A stretch of 64,000 nucleotides of DNA from Cyclonatronum proteinivorum (lineage in GTDB: Bacteria > Bacteroidota > Rhodothermia > Balneolales > Cyclonatronaceae), in assembly GCF_003353065.1 (NCBI RefSeq), contig NZ_CP027806.1:186001-250000 (forward strand), in the 5' to 3' direction. Of the stretch, positions 62,708-64,000 are shown piece by piece. Each line of letters begins with the position of its first letter. Within the stretch, counting starts at the first letter, position 1. The notes below the pieces were generated by a model. The model made no database searches. It was given only the letters and a program-made list of their open reading frames with translations, and was not told the DNA's origin. The translations under genes were made by a program, and so were the position numbers.

Positions 62708-63456
62708 TTCGCGTACTGATTGTAGATGATGAAGCACCCGCGCATACCGTGCTCAAAGCACACTGCGCCAAAATCGACGATATTGAGGTTGTGGGCAACT
62801 GCTACGACGGCACCTCGGCCCTGACCTTTCTGCGGCAGCATCCGGTTGATCTCATGTTTCTCGACATGCAGATGAGCGATCTCACGGGTTTTGAACTGCT
62901 CCAAACCCTGGACGCCCCGCCCTGCGTAGTGTTTGTTACCGCTTATGCCGACTATGCGCTCGAAAGCTACGAATTTGGAGTAACCGACTACCTGCTCAAG
63001 CCGGTGCGCTATGCCCGCTTTCTTGCGGCTGTTGAAAAAGTCAGGCGCTATCTCGGCAGGGTCAACGGAAGCGTGAAATCGGGTCCGGAAGTTTCCCCGG
63101 ATGCGGCTGCCTCCGCCGATGCATCTTCCGGGGCGGAAACGGCTTTTCTCAGCATCAAAACAGACGGGGTGACCGAGCGCGTAGAAGTGGGCCGCATCCT
63201 GTACATCGAAGCCTGGGGGAACTACATCAAAATTCATCTGCCCGAACAAACCCTGGTCGAGCGCCGCACGCTTAGCGACCTCGAGACCGCCTTGACGGAT
63301 CACGGCTTTGTGCGCATTCACAAAGCATGGCTCGTACGCCTGCGGGCAATAGACGCGATTGACGGGAACCGCGTCAGAATCGGGAAAACCGAGCTGCCTG
63401 TTGGGGCCATCTACAAACAAAAGCTGCGGGATCTTATCGCTTCGGATTCGGTATGA
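62704..63456 (+). CDS. LytTR-family response regulator
   Basis: 250 residues: receiver 1-120 with Asp54 (MFLDMQMSDLTGF), acidic pair Asp8/Asp9, and Lys in YLLKPVRY; a linker rich in Ala/Ser/Pro; the LytTR DNA-binding domain ~148-245 (FLSIKTDGVTERVEVGRILYIEAWGNYIKIHL ... HGFVRIHKAWLVRLRAIDAIDGNRVRIGKTELPVG). Partner of the kinase just upstream. Regulon unknown; the divergent secreted-protein and ABC/M1 genes are the nearest candidates. Confidence 0.95.
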   Translation: MIRVLIVDDEAPAHTVLKAHCAKIDDIEVVGNCYDGTSALTFLRQHPVDLMFLDMQMSDLTGFELLQTLDAPPCVVFVTAYADYALESYEFGVTDYLLKPVRYARFLAAVEKVRRYLGRVNGSVKSGPEVSPDAAASADASSGAETAFLSIKTDGVTERVEVGRILYIEAWGNYIKIHLPEQTLVERRTLSDLETALTDHGFVRIHKAWLVRLRAIDAIDGNRVRIGKTELPVGAIYKQKLRDLIASDSV

Positions 63457-63511
63457 AAATGAATGTCCCGTCAGCAATCGCAATATGAATGGATTGACGG
63501 CATCTTTGACA

Positions 63512-63608
63512 ACCCCGTAACCCCAAAAGCAAGGAGCACTGCGTAGGTTTGGGAGCTTTCGGATTGGTACAACTGCCAGTGATGCGCACGGGGTTTCACC
63601 CAAAAAAC
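63512..63608 (-). repeat. Intergenic repeat family, copy 9 (empty IS110 target subtype)
   Basis: Minus-strand reading: TTTTTTGGGTGAAACCCCGTG, CGCATCACTGGCAGTTGTACC, GAAAGCTCCCAAACCTACG, CTCCTTGCTTTTGG. Contains CATCACTGGC (plus-strand 63575-63584), the target core used by the IS110 element. Confidence 0.87.
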
Positions 63609-63669
63609 AAACAGATGCTAAACTGCCGAAGCGGTCGGATTCCGGCTGATTCGATGGATATTTGGCCTT

Positions 63670-64000
63670 TTATCCCTGATCCGGCGAGGTGTCATGCATC
63701 AACCGGTAAGCGGGAATCAGCCGGATGGTTTTGCCCTCGGTGCTCAGGGTATCGGCCTGATTGCGGGTGATGATGAGGCCTTCCTGCAGCCCAAAGTAGT
63801 TCAGGGCTTCGATGAGGCCGCCGGTTTCCCGCTTCAGGTTGTCGGGCGTTAGTTCTTCGCAAGCCTGAATGACTGAGGTGCAGCTTCCTTTTTCGAATAC
63901 CACAAAGTCGCATTCCTGCTTCTCACGGAAGTAGTAAATTTGAGTTGGTCCGGCCCCAGCCGCTCGTCGCAGGTGCAAATAAACGGCATTTTCAAGCCTT
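63670..64000 (-). CDS. AAA/DUF4143 ATPase, C-terminal part (truncated by window edge)
   Basis: The frame is open to the right edge and reads RLENAVYLHLRRAAGAGPTQIYYFREKQECDFVVFEKGSCTSVIQACEELTPDNLKRETGGLIEALNYFGLQEGLIITRNQADTL, the nuclease-like end of DUF4143 proteins (ENAVYL, IYYFR, ECDFVV, Q.CEEL). The AAA domain and start are outside the window. Second DUF4143 gene in this region. Confidence 0.87.
   Translation of the reverse strand, partial: RLENAVYLHLRRAAGAGPTQIYYFREKQECDFVVFEKGSCTSVIQACEELTPDNLKRETGGLIEALNYFGLQEGLIITRNQADTLSTEGKTIRLIPAYRLMHDTSPDQG

Overview
The window is 64 kb of GC-rich, gene-dense bacterial chromosome. A SusD/RagB-type lipoprotein, outer-membrane beta-barrel domains, DUF4139 proteins, an ABC permease/M1 aminopeptidase fusion, a four-helix-bundle (23S-IVS-type) protein and TAnnTTTG-like promoter boxes all point to the Bacteroidota/Rhodothermota/Balneolota superphylum. 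A NhaC-type Na+/H+ antiporter would suit a salty or alkaline habitat. The lineage is inferred from gene content. I see no rRNA, tRNA or CRISPR array.

Layout. 0-7.4 kb: the 3' part of a susD gene, a COG2509 flavoprotein, a large hybrid histidine kinase, and then about 1 kb of non-coding DNA packed with hairpins. 7.4-15 kb: an apparent envelope-export operon (GbsR/MarR-type regulator, LolA-like periplasmic protein, two FtsX/LolC-type permeases, LolD-type ATPase), with a four-helix-bundle gene inserted between inverted TCAGTATG-type repeats, followed by a AAA ATPase and a beta-barrel protein. 15-20.6 kb (minus strand): MacA-like adaptor, wax-ester/DGAT-like acyltransferase, SRPBCC protein, and MacB-type ATPase and permease. 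20.7-24.5 kb: a degenerate receiver-PAS protein translationally coupled to NhaC, then a lipoprotein and CsbD. 24.6-29.2 kb: an ABC-2 exporter and a thioredoxin-reductase-like enzyme. 29.3-38.4 kb: MscS, DUF4143 ATPase, DJ-1/PfpI, DUF502, DUF2459, DsrE, DUF2892, an orphan HigA, hutU and Mrr. 38.8-43.1 kb: Fic, His-rich DUF305 and LVIVD lipoprotein. 43.1-44.6 kb: an IS110 element. 44.8-54.4 kb: TPR kinase, two tandem DUF4139 proteins, CoA-binding protein, hutH, a 5'-nucleotidase-like lipoprotein and a GNAT. 54.5-64 kb: M28 peptidase/beta-barrel fusion, ABC permease/M1 fusion with its ATPase, a small secreted unknown, a LytS/LytTR pair, and the C-terminal part of a second DUF4143 ATPase.

The most striking system is the IS110 element (43155-44577). 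Its 280-bp left end encodes what reads as a complete bridge RNA: a 5' hairpin, a target-binding loop and a donor-binding loop. All four guide segments can be matched by eye to the target flanks and to the element's own ends around a CT core. The element sits inside one copy of an intergenic repeat family of about 100 bp. I count nine copies of that family in the window, two of which still carry the uninterrupted target core. The relationship resembles IS621 and its REP targets, but with a repeat family I do not recognise.
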